Shown piece after piece: positions 1-7,637 of a DNA stretch of 12,141 nucleotides. How positions within the stretch are numbered: position 1 is the first letter of the stretch; each line of letters starts with the position of its first letter. The translations under genes and the position numbers were made by a program. The DNA is taken from assembly GCA_009927705.1 (NCBI GenBank), contig RFMK01000075.1:1-12141 (forward strand). The letters run 5' to 3'. The DNA is from Actinomycetota bacterium (GTDB lineage: Bacteria; Actinomycetota; Actinomycetes; Nanopelagicales; Nanopelagicaceae). The notes beneath the pieces were generated by a model. That model saw only the letters and a program-made list of their open reading frames with translations, ran no database searches and was not told the origin of the DNA.

Positions 1-23
1 CGGTTCGATCCCGTCACAACCCA
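1..23 (+). tRNA. 3' end of a tRNA, truncated by the window edge
   Basis: The window opens inside a T-arm. The T-loop TTCGATC (4-10) is closed by G-C pairs to CCG, and the 3' T-stem strand continues to position 15. The 3' acceptor strand ACAACCC occupies 16-22 and the discriminator base is A23. CCA is not encoded (the next bases are CAG), so it would be added enzymatically. The missing 5' acceptor strand should read GGGTTGT. The anticodon lies outside the window, so the amino acid cannot be assigned. Confidence 0.75.
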
Positions 24-142
24 CAGGCTTTTCTTGAGGTTTCCGTTTTCAAGGTATCTACGCTTCATTCCATATGTTCAAAGCGATGGAGCCGCAATAC
101 ATGAAAATCACGACCTACGTAGCCCTGCCTACTCCCTACGAA

Positions 143-148
143 TAGAGT
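143..148 (+). promoter_or_regulatory. Candidate -10 box for a leaderless UPF0114 mRNA
   Basis: TAGAGT fits the TAnnnT -10 pattern and ends 7 nt before the ATG at 156. No Shine-Dalgarno site lies between them. Transcription would start at or one base before the start codon. No clear -35 hexamer is visible. The hexamer overlaps the alternative GTG start at 147, which argues against that start. Confidence 0.4.
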
Positions 149-155
149 GCTACTC

Positions 156-623
156 ATGAAAAGAATTCTTGGCCTCACTAGGTATGCCGTTGTCGTACCT
201 GCATTCGCTTCCATCATCGGAGCCTTATTGCTGATGGCACAAGGGTCCATCTCGATGGTTACTGTCGTATTCGAGGCGATCGGGAACAGTTCAACACTCA
301 AAGAATCAATTGTCGATGTGCTTACAGCCATTGATGCTATTTTGCTCGGCACAGTTCTCCTTGTAATCGGATATGGCTTATTTGAACTATTCATTGACAC
401 AGATATCGAAGTTCCCGCTTGGCTCCGTGTTAACAACCTTGATGATCTCAAATCAAAACTTATTGGTGTTGTTGTGGCAATCATCGCCGTCGTTTTTGTT
501 GGCGTATTTGTAGACGCAAATCGTTCCGGAGATGTCATCTCCTACGGAGTAGGTGCAGGAGCGTTAGTTGTTGGACTCGCAATTTTCGCATTTGCGACGA
601 GAAAAGAAAATTCAGATTCCTAA
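156..623 (+). CDS. YqhA/UPF0114 family inner-membrane protein
   Basis: A 155-residue protein with four hydrophobic segments, at about residues 10-38, 51-80, 101-119 and 127-147. It ends in a short charged cytoplasmic-type tail. It matches the UPF0114/YqhA family in pattern: an acidic residue inside helix two (IDAILLGT), the following GYGLFELFI stretch, then LDDLKSKL leading into helix three with FVDA at its end. The molecular function of this family is unknown. I chose ATG 156 over an in-frame GTG at 147 because the GTG overlaps a -10-like hexamer and has no ribosome binding site. The gene stands alone between a tRNA and a convergent small membrane gene, so context gives no functional hint. 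Family assignment is fairly sure; any role is not. Confidence 0.8.
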   Translation: MKRILGLTRYAVVVPAFASIIGALLLMAQGSISMVTVVFEAIGNSSTLKESIVDVLTAIDAILLGTVLLVIGYGLFELFIDTDIEVPAWLRVNNLDDLKSKLIGVVVAIIAVVFVGVFVDANRSGDVISYGVGAGALVVGLAIFAFATRKENSDS

Positions 624-733
624 TCGAATAATTTTTCGCAACGAATAAGGAGACTACTATTTGATTTCATTGACTCTGATGCTAGTAATCCAATAGGGAA
701 TTATTGAGGCGACACCTTACTCTCTTAGAAATT

Positions 734-1141
734 TTAAGCGGAAAGAGTCGCTCGACTTTTCTTCGCTAATTTCCAGTGGTAAAGATATATTGGACCTGCA
801 ATTACTAATGTTGTAATTGAATTAATCAAGCTCTTAATGGATTGCCTTCGGTTTTGATTAGTGAGGTTTTCCTTTATTTGGTCTGCACTCAATGTTGATT
901 CTTTTGGCACACTGTATGGATCGAAATAACCAGCATCTGGCCATGCAGCATCAACCAGACTTCGAACCAAGCTCACAAGAGCAAAGAGGCAAATCAGAAT
1001 CGTGACGAGACAGATTGCGTAGATATAGAGTGAATACCAATCTATTCGGTCAGTTCTCTCCGTCCGTTCAAAAGTAGTGGCCGCCGGTGACTGTTTGGAT
1101 TGACGAGTTCTTGTTGTTCGCGCTGGACGTTTAGTTGCCAT
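734..1141 (-). CDS. Small two-helix membrane protein of unknown function
   Basis: A 135-residue protein I do not recognise with certainty. The first 35 residues are rich in Arg, Thr, Ser and Gln and look disordered and cytoplasmic. One long hydrophobic helix spans about 37-60. A polar loop follows, with an acidic/aromatic stretch (WPDAGYFDPY, about 67-76). A second helix at about 105-122 ends in IYLYHWKLAKK. The layout resembles DUF5671-type membrane domains, which carry a similar acidic loop and a closing LYHW motif, but this is a recollection and not a search result. It is divergent from trhO across a 63-bp gap. The start ATG is preceded at the usual leaderless distance by GATACT on the same strand. 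Nothing in the context suggests a function. Confidence 0.65.
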   Translation of the reverse strand: MATKRPARTTRTRQSKQSPAATTFERTERTDRIDWYSLYIYAICLVTILICLFALVSLVRSLVDAAWPDAGYFDPYSVPKESTLSADQIKENLTNQNRRQSIKSLINSITTLVIAGPIYLYHWKLAKKSRATLSA

Positions 1142-1147
1142 GTGAAA

Positions 1148-1153
1148 AGTATC
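1148..1153 (-). promoter_or_regulatory. Candidate -10 box for leaderless expression of the small membrane gene
   Basis: On the - strand GATACT is one base from TATACT. It is separated by exactly 6 nt (TTTCAC) from the ATG at 1141, so transcription would start at the A of the ATG. No Shine-Dalgarno sequence is present. It lies in the 63-bp divergent region shared with trhO. Confidence 0.35.
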
Positions 1154-1192
1154 TACCTTTGGACAGGGTTTTTCTCTTTGGCAGGCAAATAA

Positions 1193-1198
1193 TAGAAT
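1193..1198 (+). promoter_or_regulatory. Candidate -10 box for leaderless trhO mRNA
   Basis: TAGAAT matches TAnnnT and is followed by exactly 6 nt (CGAGCC) before ATG 1205. That places +1 on the start codon. There is no purine-rich ribosome binding site. I could not find a -35 hexamer at the right distance. Confidence 0.5.
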
Positions 1199-1204
1199 CG
1201 AGCC

Positions 1205-2107
1205 ATGTCTTCGAAAATCATTCTGTACTACGGCTTCGCACCTGTCACGGATCCGGAGGCGGTCAGACTCTGGCAGGAGGCTCTTTGTACATCGCTAAAC
1301 CTCAAAGGTCGAATACTCATCTCGCGTCATGGGATAAATGGAACGCTTGGCGGAGATGTCAAGGCAATAAAGAATTATATAAAGAAGACAAAGCAATATC
1401 CCGGATTCAAAAAAATCGACTTCAAGTGGTCCGAGGGAACGGGAAATGATTTTCCACGTTTGAGTGTGAAAACCCGGCCAGAGTTAGTTTCTTTCGGTGT
1501 GCCAGATGAGATTGAAGTGTCGACAGAAGGAATAGTTGGGGGCGGTCAACACCTCAAACCTAAAGAAGTAAATGCACTCGTTGCAGAAAAAGGGGAGAAT
1601 GTCGTTTTCTTCGATGGACGTAATGCCTTTGAAGCAAAGGTTGGTCGCTTCAAAAATGCAGTCGTTCCTGATGTCCGTACTACAAAGGATTTCATCGACG
1701 AATTAGATAGTGGAAAGTACGATCACTTGAAGAATAAAGCGGTGATTACATATTGCACAGGCGGAATTCGTTGCGAGATTCTAACAACTGTTATGAAAAA
1801 GCGCGGATTTAATGAGGTCTACCAAATTGAAGGTGGCATAGTCCGATATGGCGAGAAGTTCGGCGATAGCGGTCTTTGGGAAGGTTCCTTGTACACCTTC
1901 GATGCACGAAAGACTATTGATTTCACCGAAAGTTCAAAACTCATCGGAGAATGTGACTTCTGTACTGCGCCTACGAAAAATTTTGTGAACTGCGCAAACG
2001 ATTTTTGTCACAATCAATATTTGATTTGCGGTAATTGCCTGAATGACCCTGAAAATCTAGAATGTACACATTCGGACGCTAAGTCATCAAACAAGATGAA
2101 GGGTTGA
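1205..2107 (+). CDS. trhO: tRNA uridine-34 hydroxylase, rhodanese type (TrhO/YceA, UPF0176)
   Basis: This 300-residue protein has the TrhO/UPF0176 layout. An N-terminal acylphosphatase-like domain (about 1-95) contains ILISRHGINGTLGG. A rhodanese domain (about 115-220) contains FFDGRN near 127 and the active-site loop CTGGIRCE, with Cys174 and Cys180. A C-terminal segment holds Cys240, 243, 253, 258, 265, 268 and 277, in spacing that suggests metal binding. In characterised members TrhO makes 5-hydroxyuridine at position 34 of certain tRNAs, using oxygen, in the cytosol; here this is inferred from the family. ATG 1205 is well supported by the conserved KIILYYGFAPV start and by the -10-like hexamer placed for leaderless transcription. 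The aminotransferase begins about 30 bp downstream on the same strand. Confidence 0.9.
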   Translation: MSSKIILYYGFAPVTDPEAVRLWQEALCTSLNLKGRILISRHGINGTLGGDVKAIKNYIKKTKQYPGFKKIDFKWSEGTGNDFPRLSVKTRPELVSFGVPDEIEVSTEGIVGGGQHLKPKEVNALVAEKGENVVFFDGRNAFEAKVGRFKNAVVPDVRTTKDFIDELDSGKYDHLKNKAVITYCTGGIRCEILTTVMKKRGFNEVYQIEGGIVRYGEKFGDSGLWEGSLYTFDARKTIDFTESSKLIGECDFCTAPTKNFVNCANDFCHNQYLICGNCLNDPENLECTHSDAKSSNKMKG

Positions 2108-2126
2108 GTCCTTCGCCGCGAACTGA

Positions 2127-2132
2127 TTAGAT
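2127..2132 (+). promoter_or_regulatory. Weak candidate -10 box ahead of the aminotransferase
   Basis: TTAGAT ends exactly 6 nt before the ATG at 2139, the same geometry as at trhO. There is no Shine-Dalgarno site for either ATG 2133 or ATG 2139. The hexamer lacks the usual A at its second position, so this is the weakest of the leaderless candidates. Confidence 0.25.
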
Positions 2133-2138
2133 ATGGCC

Positions 2139-3497
2139 ATGTCAGAGTTCAACCCCAACCCTGCACGTGGCAAAGAGGTGTTTCAACTCGACCGCGCACA
2201 TGTCTTTCATTCATGGTCTGCGCAAGCACAAATCTCGCCGTTGCCAGTTGCGTCTGGAAAAGGTTCGTATTTCTGGGACTTTGACGGCAAGAAATATCTT
2301 GATTTCTCCTGCCAACTCGTCTTCACGAACATTGGTTTCCAGCACCCAGTCGTCGTAGATGCCATTAAGAAACAGGCCGACCTGCTCACAACAGTCGCGC
2401 CCCAAGTAGCAAACGAGGCTCGTGGCGAAGCCGCCAAACGTATTGTCGAATTAGCGAGCCCTCATCATCAAAAAGTCTTTTTCACTAACGGTGGCGCAGA
2501 CGGCGTTGAGAATGCAATTCGTATGGCTCGTCTTCACACTAACCGTCACAAGATCCTCTCTTTTTATCGCTCGTATCATGGCAACACCACTTCGGCTATC
2601 TCGGCAACGGGTGATCCTCGACGTTGGCCAAATGAATTTGCTTATGGACATGTCCATTTCTTCGGTCCCTATTCTTATCGCAGCGCATTCTGGTCGTCGA
2701 ACGAAGAAGAGGAATGTGCGCGAGCACTTGAACACCTTGAATCTGTTATCACCTTTGAGGGACCCAATACCATCGCTGCAATCTTGATTGAATCTGTAGT
2801 CGGCACTGCTGGAGTATTGATCCCACCAAAAGGTTATCTCGAAGGAGTTAGGGCGCTCTGCGATAAGTATGGAATTCTTTGGATTGCAGATGAAGTTATG
2901 TCTGGCTTTGGTCGCACTGGAAAGTGGTTTGCCTACCAACATTCGACTGCCCACCCAGATCTCATTGTCTTTGCAAAAGGCGTGAACTCCGGATACATCC
3001 CACTCGGAGGCGTCGTTATATCCCAAGAGATTGCACAAACGTTTGATGATCGAGTCTTTCCTGGCGGGCTCACATACTCGGGCCATCCCATGGCTTGCGC
3101 CGCTGCGGTAGCCACAATCGACGTGATGAAAGAGGAGAAAATCGTCGAACATGCCGCTCTGATGGGCGAGAAAATTATTGGACCAGGATTGCGCGCATTG
3201 GCCGAAAAACATCCTGTGATTGGTGAAGTTCGTGGTCTTGGAGTCTTCTGGGCACTTGATCTTGTTAAAGATCGTGTAACCCGAGAACCACTCGCGCCTT
3301 ATGCCGGCTCAAGCCCCGCTATGAACGAGCTGGTAGCTGAATGCAAAAAACGCGGATTGATGCCCTTCACTAACTTTAATCGCATGCATGTTGTGCCGCC
3401 CTGCAATATTTCCGAGAGCGAATTTAATGAAGGCGTAGAAATCCTTGATCAAGCATTCGCACTTACTGACAAGCACTACACCGGACGTTCGCGATAA
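2139..3497 (+). CDS. Class III PLP aminotransferase (beta-alanine / beta-aminoisobutyrate / taurine:pyruvate type)
   Basis: A fold-type I, class III aminotransferase of about 452 residues. Visible marks include the N-terminal HVFHSWSAQ segment that lines the active site in omega-aminotransferases, the PLP-phosphate loop NGGADGVENAIRMAR, and YHGNTTSAISATGDP. DEVMSGFGRTG carries the PLP-pyridine Asp251, and the Schiff-base lysine is Lys280 in FAKGVNSGYIPLGG. It should move the amino group of an omega-amino acid to pyruvate in the cytosol. The exact substrate cannot be read from sequence. The next gene, mmsA, takes malonate or methylmalonate semialdehyde, which favours beta-alanine or beta-aminoisobutyrate over taurine. 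Two in-frame ATGs exist (2133 and 2139). I prefer 2139 because of the -10-like hexamer 6 nt upstream, but 2133 is possible. Confidence 0.85.
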   Translation: MSEFNPNPARGKEVFQLDRAHVFHSWSAQAQISPLPVASGKGSYFWDFDGKKYLDFSCQLVFTNIGFQHPVVVDAIKKQADLLTTVAPQVANEARGEAAKRIVELASPHHQKVFFTNGGADGVENAIRMARLHTNRHKILSFYRSYHGNTTSAISATGDPRRWPNEFAYGHVHFFGPYSYRSAFWSSNEEEECARALEHLESVITFEGPNTIAAILIESVVGTAGVLIPPKGYLEGVRALCDKYGILWIADEVMSGFGRTGKWFAYQHSTAHPDLIVFAKGVNSGYIPLGGVVISQEIAQTFDDRVFPGGLTYSGHPMACAAAVATIDVMKEEKIVEHAALMGEKIIGPGLRALAEKHPVIGEVRGLGVFWALDLVKDRVTREPLAPYAGSSPAMNELVAECKKRGLMPFTNFNRMHVVPPCNISESEFNEGVEILDQAFALTDKHYTGRSR

Positions 3498-3514
3498 CGG
3501 AAAATTGCCGAAAA

Positions 3515-5014
3515 ATGAGCGAAATCAGAGCAATCTCGCACCATATCGGTGGAGAGTATTGGAGTGGACAGTCTGATAGGACTGGCGATGTCTACAACCC
3601 AGCAACCGGAAAGATCACAGGTAAAGTTGATTTTGCATCGGTTTCGGTAATTGATCATGCAGTTGATGTTGCAACTCGAGCTCAACAAGAATGGCGAAAC
3701 GCATCGATAGCAAAGCGGGTTCAAGTTCTCTTTGCATTCCGCGAAATCGTTAATGCACGCAAGGAAGAAATTGCCAAACTAATCACGGCAGAACATGGAA
3801 AAGTTTTATCGGATGCTTTGGGAGAAGTAACTCGCGGCCTCGAAGTTGTGGAATTTGCCTGCGGGATTCCACATTTACTTAAAGGTTCATACTCAGAGAG
3901 CGCATCCACAAGTATCGACGTCTACTCCATGCGCCAACCTCTTGGAGTTTGCGCAATCATCTCGCCTTTCAACTTTCCAGCCATGGTTCCCATGTGGTTC
4001 TTTCCGATTGCAATTGCGGCTGGAAATGCAGTAATCATCAAGCCGAGCGAGAAAGATCCTTCGCCAGTAAATCTGATCGCAGAATTTTGGAAGGAAGCCG
4101 GATTACCTGATGGCGTCTTCAATGTTGTGCATGGCGATAAAGTTGCAGTCGATCGACTCCTTGAACACCCAGGAATAGCCTCGATTTCTTTCGTAGGTTC
4201 CACCCCAATTGCACGTTACATCTACGAAGTTGGTACGAAGAATGGCAAGCGCGTACAAGCCCTGGGTGGGGCAAAGAATCACATGCTGGTTCTGCCCGAT
4301 GCAGATTTGGATCTCGCCGCAGATGCCGCAGTCAATGCAGGATTCGGTTCTGCCGGCGAACGTTGCATGGCGATATCGGCACTGGTTGCCGTGGAGCCTG
4401 TCGCTGATGCGTTAATCGAAAAGATCTCCAACCGAATGAGCTCCTTGAAAACTGGAGATGGCACACAAGGTTCGGATATGGGTCCACTTGTCACCGCAGT
4501 ACACCGTGACAAAGTCGCTTCTTATGTAGATGCCGGTGTTCGTGAAGGCGCAACACTTGTTGTCGACGGGCGCAATCCCGATGTCAACGGGGCGGCAGAA
4601 GGTTTCTGGCTCGGCCCAACCCTCTTTGATCATGTGACTCCTGATATGAGTATCTACACGGATGAGATTTTCGGACCAGTTCTTTCGGTAATCCGCGTTC
4701 AGAGCTATGACGACGGATTAGCTTTAATTAATCGTCATCAATATGGAAATGGCACCGCAATTTTCACAAACGATGGTGGAGCTGCTCGACGGTTCCAAAA
4801 TGAAGTCCAGGTTGGAATGATTGGTATCAATGTTCCGATTCCTGTCCCAACGGCGTACTACTCATTCGGCGGATGGAAGAACTCTTTGTTTGGTGACACT
4901 CATGCTCATGGTACTGAAGGAGTGCATTTCTTCACGCGCGGAAAAGTGGTCACAAGTAGATGGCTTGACCCAAGCCATGGCGGAATAAACCTTGGTTTCC
5001 CGCAAAATCGCTAG
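3515..5014 (+). CDS. mmsA: CoA-acylating methylmalonate-semialdehyde dehydrogenase
   Basis: A 499-residue aldehyde dehydrogenase of the MmsA/IolA branch. It oxidises methylmalonate semialdehyde to propionyl-CoA, or malonate semialdehyde to acetyl-CoA, with NAD+ and CoA and release of CO2. Evidence includes the cofactor-region block SPFNFPAMVPMWFFPIAIAAGN, KPSEKDPS, FVGSTPIARYIY, and the catalytic Cys284 in FGSAGERCMA. Where hydrolytic aldehyde dehydrogenases carry a general-base Glu before LGG, this protein has Ala (about 249) followed by GGAKNH. That is the family mark of CoA-dependent rather than water-dependent release. Length and both ends fit the family. It starts 17 bp after the aminotransferase and probably shares its transcript; only a weak GGAA-type site precedes the ATG. 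Valine, thymine, beta-alanine or inositol breakdown could all feed it. The prp genes opposite favour propionyl-CoA as a product. Confidence 0.92.
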   Translation: MSEIRAISHHIGGEYWSGQSDRTGDVYNPATGKITGKVDFASVSVIDHAVDVATRAQQEWRNASIAKRVQVLFAFREIVNARKEEIAKLITAEHGKVLSDALGEVTRGLEVVEFACGIPHLLKGSYSESASTSIDVYSMRQPLGVCAIISPFNFPAMVPMWFFPIAIAAGNAVIIKPSEKDPSPVNLIAEFWKEAGLPDGVFNVVHGDKVAVDRLLEHPGIASISFVGSTPIARYIYEVGTKNGKRVQALGGAKNHMLVLPDADLDLAADAAVNAGFGSAGERCMAISALVAVEPVADALIEKISNRMSSLKTGDGTQGSDMGPLVTAVHRDKVASYVDAGVREGATLVVDGRNPDVNGAAEGFWLGPTLFDHVTPDMSIYTDEIFGPVLSVIRVQSYDDGLALINRHQYGNGTAIFTNDGGAARRFQNEVQVGMIGINVPIPVPTAYYSFGGWKNSLFGDTHAHGTEGVHFFTRGKVVTSRWLDPSHGGINLGFPQNR

Positions 5015-5018
5015 TGAA

Positions 5019-6476
5019 TTAATTCCTCTTTACAAAAAGATCCAGAACTTCATTGACCGGAGTTGCTGAGAGCTTCTCGTAATCTAACGTGAGTGCGGCG
5101 ATGCGCTCTTGTTCTTCTGGGGTGAAGATGCGCGCGAGATTGGTTCGGTATTTCTTAACCAAAAGCGGTAAACCCTCTTCACGACGTCGCTTGTGACCTA
5201 CCGGGTACTCAATTGCAATCTCTTCGGTAGAGGTTTCATCTTTGAAAGTAATAGTCATCGCGTTAGCGATGGAGCGCTTCTCGGGATCGTGGTAATCCTT
5301 GGTGAATTGAGGATCTTCCACACAGGTCATCTTCTCGCGCAGCGCATCAATCCTCGGATCTGCGGCGATCTCATCTTCGTAATCGCGCGCCGTCAATCGG
5401 CCAAAAATTAATGGGATGGCGACCATATATTGAATCGTGTGATCGCGATCTGCTGGATTTCGCAGTGGGCCTTTCTTATCAATAATGCGGACGCATGCTT
5501 CGTGGGTACGGATCTTGATACTGGCAATATCCTCGGATGTCTTACCGAGTTCTTGCATTTTGGTGAAGAGCATGTGTGCAGCTTCTACCGCCGTCTGAGC
5601 GTGAAATTCGGCTGGATATGAAATCTTGAAAAGTACGTTCTCCATCACATAAGAGCCATACTTGCGCTGAAATTCAAACTTCTTACCTTTGAACGAGACA
5701 TCATAGAAACCCCATGTCTGCGCAGAGAGAGCTGATGGATAGCCCATCTCCCCCGCTTTTGCCATGAGTACTAAACGCACTGCACGCGATGTTGCATCTC
5801 CTGCTGCCCACGATTTACGCGAGCCAGCATTTGGAAAATGGCGATAAGTGCGAAGTGATTGACCATCAACCCAGGCGAGTGAAACCGCGTTAAGAATCTG
5901 TTGGCGGCTCAATCCCATCATCTGCGCAACAACGGCAGTCGAAGCAATTTTCACCAAGATAACGTGGTCGAGACCGACTTTGTTAAAGGAATTCTCAAGT
6001 GCGATACAGCCTTGAATTTCATGAGCCTTGATCATCGCGGTGAATACATCGCGCATGGTAAGCGGTTTGCTGCCACTAGCAACTGCATGTCGCGATAACC
6101 AATCTGCGGTAGCCAAGATTCCACCAAGGTTGTCGGAAGGATGTCCCCATTCCGCAGCTAGCCAAGTGTCATTGAAATCCAACCATCTAATAGCAGTTCC
6201 GATATTGAAAGCTCCCTGTACTGGATCAAGTTCGAAATTCGTTCCAGGAACTCTCACGCCATTCGAAATTCTCTCACCTGGAACAATCGGACCCAGCAAT
6301 TTGGTACAGGCTGGGTATTCCAGCGATTCAAGTCCACAACCGATTGTGTCTATAAAACAACTCCATGCGGTGCTATATGCCAACTCTGAATTTATTTCGT
6401 AGTTCATCACATAATCAACGATGTCAACCATTTCTTGGTCGAATGGAAGATCTGAGGTAGTGATATGGGATGACAT
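5019..6476 (-). CDS. prpD: 2-methylcitrate dehydratase
   Basis: A 485-residue PrpD-family protein, about the same length as the enterobacterial enzyme. It dehydrates 2-methylcitrate to 2-methyl-cis-aconitate in the methylcitrate cycle and needs no iron-sulphur cluster. The N-terminal helical domain contains CFIDTIGCG and the conserved block RWLDFNDTWLAAEWGHPSDN (about 97-116). Later blocks include KSWAAGDATSRAV, MENVLFKISYPAEFHAQTAVEA and FGRLTARDYED. The ATG at 6476 has a good upstream site (AAGGAA, 5 nt spacing). It lies 21 bp after prpC and is the last gene of the run. Its stop codon is 4 bp from the mmsA stop on the other strand. Hydration of the product back to methylisocitrate is presumably done by an aconitase encoded elsewhere. 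Confidence 0.93.
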   Translation of the reverse strand: MSSHITTSDLPFDQEMVDIVDYVMNYEINSELAYSTAWSCFIDTIGCGLESLEYPACTKLLGPIVPGERISNGVRVPGTNFELDPVQGAFNIGTAIRWLDFNDTWLAAEWGHPSDNLGGILATADWLSRHAVASGSKPLTMRDVFTAMIKAHEIQGCIALENSFNKVGLDHVILVKIASTAVVAQMMGLSRQQILNAVSLAWVDGQSLRTYRHFPNAGSRKSWAAGDATSRAVRLVLMAKAGEMGYPSALSAQTWGFYDVSFKGKKFEFQRKYGSYVMENVLFKISYPAEFHAQTAVEAAHMLFTKMQELGKTSEDIASIKIRTHEACVRIIDKKGPLRNPADRDHTIQYMVAIPLIFGRLTARDYEDEIAADPRIDALREKMTCVEDPQFTKDYHDPEKRSIANAMTITFKDETSTEEIAIEYPVGHKRRREEGLPLLVKKYRTNLARIFTPEEQERIAALTLDYEKLSATPVNEVLDLFVKRN

Positions 6477-6497
6477 CGATATTCCTTTTCTAGCGTT

Positions 6498-7634
6498 CTA
6501 TCGTTGATCCAGTGGAATAAATGGACGATTTTCAGGTCCAACATAGTGGGCTGAGGGTCTGATTATCTTATTGTCGAGGCGTTGTTCAATCACGTGACCA
6601 GCCCAACCGGTAATGCGGGCGAAGATAAAGATGGGCGTGAAGAAATTGATTGGTATCCGCATCTCGTCATATGCAACTGCGCTGAACCAATCAAGGTTTG
6701 GGAACATCTTCTTCTCGTTATGCATCACGGTTTCAATCCGTTCAGCGATATCGAATAGTCGAGTTGATCCATTCTCTTTCGATAATGAGCGCGCTATCTC
6801 TTTGATTATTGGATTACGCGGGTCAGCAATGGTGTAGACCGGATGGCCAAAGCCAATAACTACTTCTTTGGTTGCGAGGCGATGCTTGATGTCTTTCTCA
6901 GCTTCATCAGGGTTGCTGTATCTGCGTTGAATCTCGAGCGCAACTTCGTTAGCGCCTCCATGCTTTGGTCCACGTAGCGCCCCAATCGCGCCCGTGATCG
7001 CGGAATACATATCTGACCCGGTGCCAGCAATAACTCGTGCAGTAAACGTTGATGCATTGAACTCATGCTCAGCATAGAGAATCAAGGAAGCGTTCATCGC
7101 TTCAATCCAAGAACGCGATGGCTTGCTCTGATGCAAAAGCGTCAAGAAGTGCTCCGCCACCGAATTAGTTGCGGTTTCAATATCAATTCGCTTTCCTGAA
7201 TGAGTGAAGTGATACCAGTACAGCAGCGCAGCGGGTGTGGCTGCGATCAACCGATTTGCCACCTTTTGTGCCGCTTCGATCGAGTGCGATACATCTTCAG
7301 GAATCATGGTTCCCAAAGCTGAAACTGCAGTACGGGCGACATCCATTGGATGCGAATCTTTGGGTAATTGCTCAAGAATTATCTTGAGCGAATCGGGGAT
7401 TTCACGAAGAACAATCAGTGATTCTTTGTATTCGCTCAGTTGTTGGCGATTGGGAAGTTCGCCGTAAATAATCAGGAAAGCAATCTCTTCAAATTCACAA
7501 TTTTCTGCCAGATCCTTGATGTCATAACCTCGATAATGCAAGTCATTTCCACTTTGTCCAACTGTCGAAAGAGCGGTGGATCCAGCTTCGATACCCGAAA
7601 GCGCGACCGATTTCTTGGATTTAATCTCACTCAT
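6498..7634 (-). CDS. prpC: 2-methylcitrate synthase
   Basis: A 378-residue short-form (type I-like) citrate synthase. It condenses propionyl-CoA with oxaloacetate to 2-methylcitrate in the cytosol. The catalytic triad expected for the family is visible: His225 in GPKHGGANE, His264 in GFGHPVY, and Asp315 in NLDWFSAV. The HEFNAST block precedes them at 190-196. The N-terminal LHYRGYDIKDLAE and the length are typical of methylcitrate synthases rather than long hexameric citrate synthases. Placement between prpB and prpD settles the assignment, although some members also make citrate from acetyl-CoA. It starts 3 bp after the prpB stop with no clear ribosome binding site, so translation is probably coupled to prpB. 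Confidence 0.93.
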   Translation of the reverse strand: MSEIKSKKSVALSGIEAGSTALSTVGQSGNDLHYRGYDIKDLAENCEFEEIAFLIIYGELPNRQQLSEYKESLIVLREIPDSLKIILEQLPKDSHPMDVARTAVSALGTMIPEDVSHSIEAAQKVANRLIAATPAALLYWYHFTHSGKRIDIETATNSVAEHFLTLLHQSKPSRSWIEAMNASLILYAEHEFNASTFTARVIAGTGSDMYSAITGAIGALRGPKHGGANEVALEIQRRYSNPDEAEKDIKHRLATKEVVIGFGHPVYTIADPRNPIIKEIARSLSKENGSTRLFDIAERIETVMHNEKKMFPNLDWFSAVAYDEMRIPINFFTPIFIFARITGWAGHVIEQRLDNKIIRPSAHYVGPENRPFIPLDQR

Positions 7635-7637
7635 AGT

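Noticed and set aside
26..54. A CTTGA/TCAAG inverted repeat just after the tRNA as its terminator.
   Set aside because: It is a 5-bp stem with a 12-nt loop and no T-run after the second arm, too weak to call.
65..538. A 157-codon open frame on the - strand opposite the UPF0114 gene.
   Set aside because: It is antisense to a recognisable family member, is low-complexity Ser/Thr-rich, and resembles no known protein.
720..752. A short symmetric stretch (CTTA...TAAG, and ACTCT...AGAGT) near the end of the small membrane gene as a bidirectional terminator.
   Set aside because: The arms are only 4-5 bp and AT-rich, and much of the stretch lies inside the coding region.
2451..3212. A 253-codon open frame on the - strand inside the aminotransferase gene.
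   Set aside because: The + strand frame is a full-length class III aminotransferase with intact motifs; the antisense frame has no recognisable domain.
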